NCBI GenBank assembly: GCA_905236785.1
Contig: CAJOQC010000147.1
Location: 1-8,414, forward strand
DNA from: an uncultured Selenomonadaceae bacterium
Lineage (GTDB): Bacteria > Bacillota > Negativicutes > Selenomonadales > Selenomonadaceae
Reading direction: 5' to 3'
DNA: 8,414 nt
Each line of letters begins with the position of its first letter. Position 1 is the first letter of the stretch. The translations under genes were made by a program, and so were the position numbers. Under the pieces are notes generated by a model. That model made no database searches. It saw nothing but the letters and a program-made list of their open reading frames with translations, and was not told the origin of the DNA. Of the stretch, positions 7,014 through 8,414 are shown one piece after another.

Positions 7014-8306
7014 TCAAAGATCTGCAAAGGCTTGCGCCAAATCGTCGATAATATCATCTATATGCTCAGTGCCGACGGAAAGGCGAATTGTGGCGGGGGT
7101 TATGCCGGATGCGGCCAATTCTTCTTCATTCATTTGAGAATGAGTGGTGCTGGCAGGGTGAATGACGAGAGACTTAACGTCCGCCACGTTGGCCAAAAGA
7201 GAGAAAATTTTTAATTTGTCGATAAATTTCTTCGCCGCTTCCGCGCCGCCTTTTATCTCGAAGGTAAAAATGGAAACGCCGCCGTTGGGAAAATATTTTT
7301 TGTAAAGTTCGTGGTCGGCATGATTAGTCAAAGAGGGATGATTTATCTTTTCCACCTTAGTATTTTTAGCCAAATATTCAACGACTTTCAGGGCGTTTTC
7401 AACATGCCTTTCGACTCGCAACGACAAAGTTTCCGTACCCTGCAAAAGCAAAAAGGCGTTAAAAGGAGAAATCGCCGCCCCCATATCGCGGAGCAAAATG
7501 GCGCGAATGTAAGTAACAAAAGCCGCCGCGCCCACATCTTTGGCAAAACTTACGCCATGATAACTTGGGTTAGGTTCCGACAAATGGGGAAATTTCCCCG
7601 AAGCCGCCCAGTCAAATACACCGCCGTCCACTATGATGCCCCCAAGGGTCGTGCCATGGCCGCCGATAAACTTTGTAGCCGAATGAACAACAATATCCGC
7701 GCCGTACTCAAAAGGACGAACAAGATACGGTGTTGCAAAAGTATTGTCAACAACCAGCGGAATGTTGTGACGATGAGCAATTTCCGCTACGGCTGCTATA
7801 TCAATAAGGTCGGCATTAGGGTTTCCTATGCTTTCTATGAAAATTGCACGAGTGTTGTCCTTTATGGCTTTTTCAAATACATCTACACCTTGGGCGGCGT
7901 TGACAAAAGTCGCGGTGATGCCGTAATCCGGGAATGTGTGTTCCAAAAGATTATATGTGCCGCCGTAAATTGTGGTAGAAGCGACAATATGCTCACCGCT
8001 GTGGGCAAGAGCCTGAAGCGCATAAGTTATCGCCGCTGCGCCGGAAGCCGTAGCCAAAGCCGCAACGCCGCCTTCCAAAGCGGCAATTCGATTTTCAAAA
8101 ATTTCTTGAGTCGGATTGGTCAGACGACCGTAAATGTTGCCCGCATCCTTTAGAGCAAAACGGTCGGCAGCGTGCTGACAGTTGTGAAAAACGTAAGACG
8201 TAGTCTGATAAATCGGCACAGCGCGGGAGTCCGTTGTGGGGTCGGCGTTTTCCTGCCCGACATGAAGCTGTAATGTTTCAAATTTATATTTCTTGTTCTC
8301 GCTCAT
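7014..8306 (-). CDS. metY: O-acetylhomoserine sulfhydrylase (PLP-dependent Cys/Met metabolism enzyme)
   Basis: This cytoplasmic PLP enzyme joins O-acetyl-L-homoserine with sulfide (or methanethiol) to give homocysteine (or methionine). At 430 residues it has the length typical of MetY, longer than the roughly 380-400 of MetB/MetC relatives. Visible features are the N-terminal FETLQLHVGQ (9-18), the phosphate-contacting YGRLTNPT (59-66), ASGAAAITYAL (87-97), and Asp187 in VVDNTFATPY, which should bind the PLP ring nitrogen. Lys212 in HSATKFIGGHG should form the PLP Schiff base. The C-terminal domain carries SLLANVADVKSLVIHPASTTH (369-389), which is characteristic of the family. The start is chosen from GGAGGG seven bases upstream; an in-frame ATG at 8384 would lie upstream of the predicted promoter. 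It is a single-gene unit convergent with the gat operon. Cystathionine gamma-synthase or O-succinylhomoserine activity is less likely. Confidence 0.93.
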   Translation of the reverse strand: MSENKKYKFETLQLHVGQENADPTTDSRAVPIYQTTSYVFHNCQHAADRFALKDAGNIYGRLTNPTQEIFENRIAALEGGVAALATASGAAAITYALQALAHSGEHIVASTTIYGGTYNLLEHTFPDYGITATFVNAAQGVDVFEKAIKDNTRAIFIESIGNPNADLIDIAAVAEIAHRHNIPLVVDNTFATPYLVRPFEYGADIVVHSATKFIGGHGTTLGGIIVDGGVFDWAASGKFPHLSEPNPSYHGVSFAKDVGAAAFVTYIRAILLRDMGAAISPFNAFLLLQGTETLSLRVERHVENALKVVEYLAKNTKVEKINHPSLTNHADHELYKKYFPNGGVSIFTFEIKGGAEAAKKFIDKLKIFSLLANVADVKSLVIHPASTTHSQMNEEELAASGITPATIRLSVGTEHIDDIIDDLAQAFADL

Positions 8307-8313
8307 AATTTTT

Positions 8314-8319
8314 CCCTCC
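8314..8319 (-). promoter_or_regulatory. Ribosome binding site fixing the metY start
   Basis: Reading leftward, GGAGGG lies seven bases before the ATG at 8304-8306. It excludes the longer in-frame start at 8384, which would add 26 residues encoded across the promoter. Confidence 0.8.
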
Positions 8320-8348
8320 GTAGTAACAAAACATACTAAAACGATATG

Positions 8349-8377
8349 AGTATACGATAATATTTTTTTTTTGTCAA
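8349..8377 (-). promoter_or_regulatory. Sigma-A promoter of metY
   Basis: On the minus strand, TTGACA (8377-8372) is separated by exactly 17 bases from TATACT (8354-8349). The -35 is perfect and the -10 has one mismatch to TATAAT. Transcription should begin near 8342, leaving a leader of about 36 bases that consists mostly of the ribosome binding site region. An A-rich tract fills the start of the spacer. ACGATA occurs twice around the -10 on the plus strand (8341-8346, 8354-8359), a possible but unproven operator. Confidence 0.85.
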
Positions 8378-8414
8378 TAACCAATTTTTCTTTCGTGAGT
8401 ATAAAAATGCCGCC

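Noticed and set aside
7311..8153. A 280-codon open frame on the plus strand opposite metY.
   Set aside because: It lies wholly antisense to a gene with intact PLP-enzyme motifs. Its translation is rich in Arg, Asn and Cys, has no recognisable domain, and I see no convincing ribosome binding site.
1..8414. A defence, CRISPR, toxin-antitoxin or mobile-element system.
   Set aside because: No repeat array, transposase, integrase, nuclease, toxin or antitoxin motif was seen on either strand. Essentially all the sequence is explained by housekeeping genes and short intergenic signals.

Overview
This window looks like an ordinary chromosomal segment of a bacterium, most likely a member of the Bacillota (Firmicutes). 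The evidence is strong GGAGG-type ribosome binding sites before most genes, sigma-A-type promoters, use of a GatCAB amidotransferase, and a DUF4127 protein. A placement near the Negativicutes or Clostridia is an impression only and has not been tested. I see no mobile element, CRISPR array, rRNA, tRNA or prophage signal. No stretch longer than about 110 bases lacks a gene.

Positions 1-6910 hold one rightward gene cluster that reads as a single operon. An extended -10 box (15-23) precedes gatC, gatA and gatB, the three subunits of the Asp-tRNA(Asn)/Glu-tRNA(Gln) amidotransferase. These are followed by a HAD-family phosphatase resembling phosphoglycolate phosphatase, a 23S rRNA uracil-5-methyltransferase of the RlmD/RumA family with an iron-sulfur cluster, and an exported protein of the uncharacterised DUF4127 family. 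Gene junctions range from a 4-base overlap to a gap of 10 bases. A strong intrinsic terminator (6911-6946) follows directly, and its A-tract starts at the last gene's stop codon.

Positions 7014-8306 hold one leftward gene, an O-acetylhomoserine sulfhydrylase (metY) of the PLP-dependent Cys/Met metabolism family. It has its own near-perfect promoter (TTGACA, 17-base spacer, TATACT) and a leader of only about 36 bases, so there is no room for a SAM riboswitch or T-box. It converges on the operon, and the two units appear to share the bidirectional terminator.

Functionally, the operon combines aminoacyl-tRNA supply (GatCAB), ribosome modification (RlmD) and metabolite repair (the HAD phosphatase) with one envelope protein of unknown role. 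MetY serves methionine or homocysteine synthesis independently. The only real functional unknown is the DUF4127 protein. I found no evidence for a novel multi-gene system.
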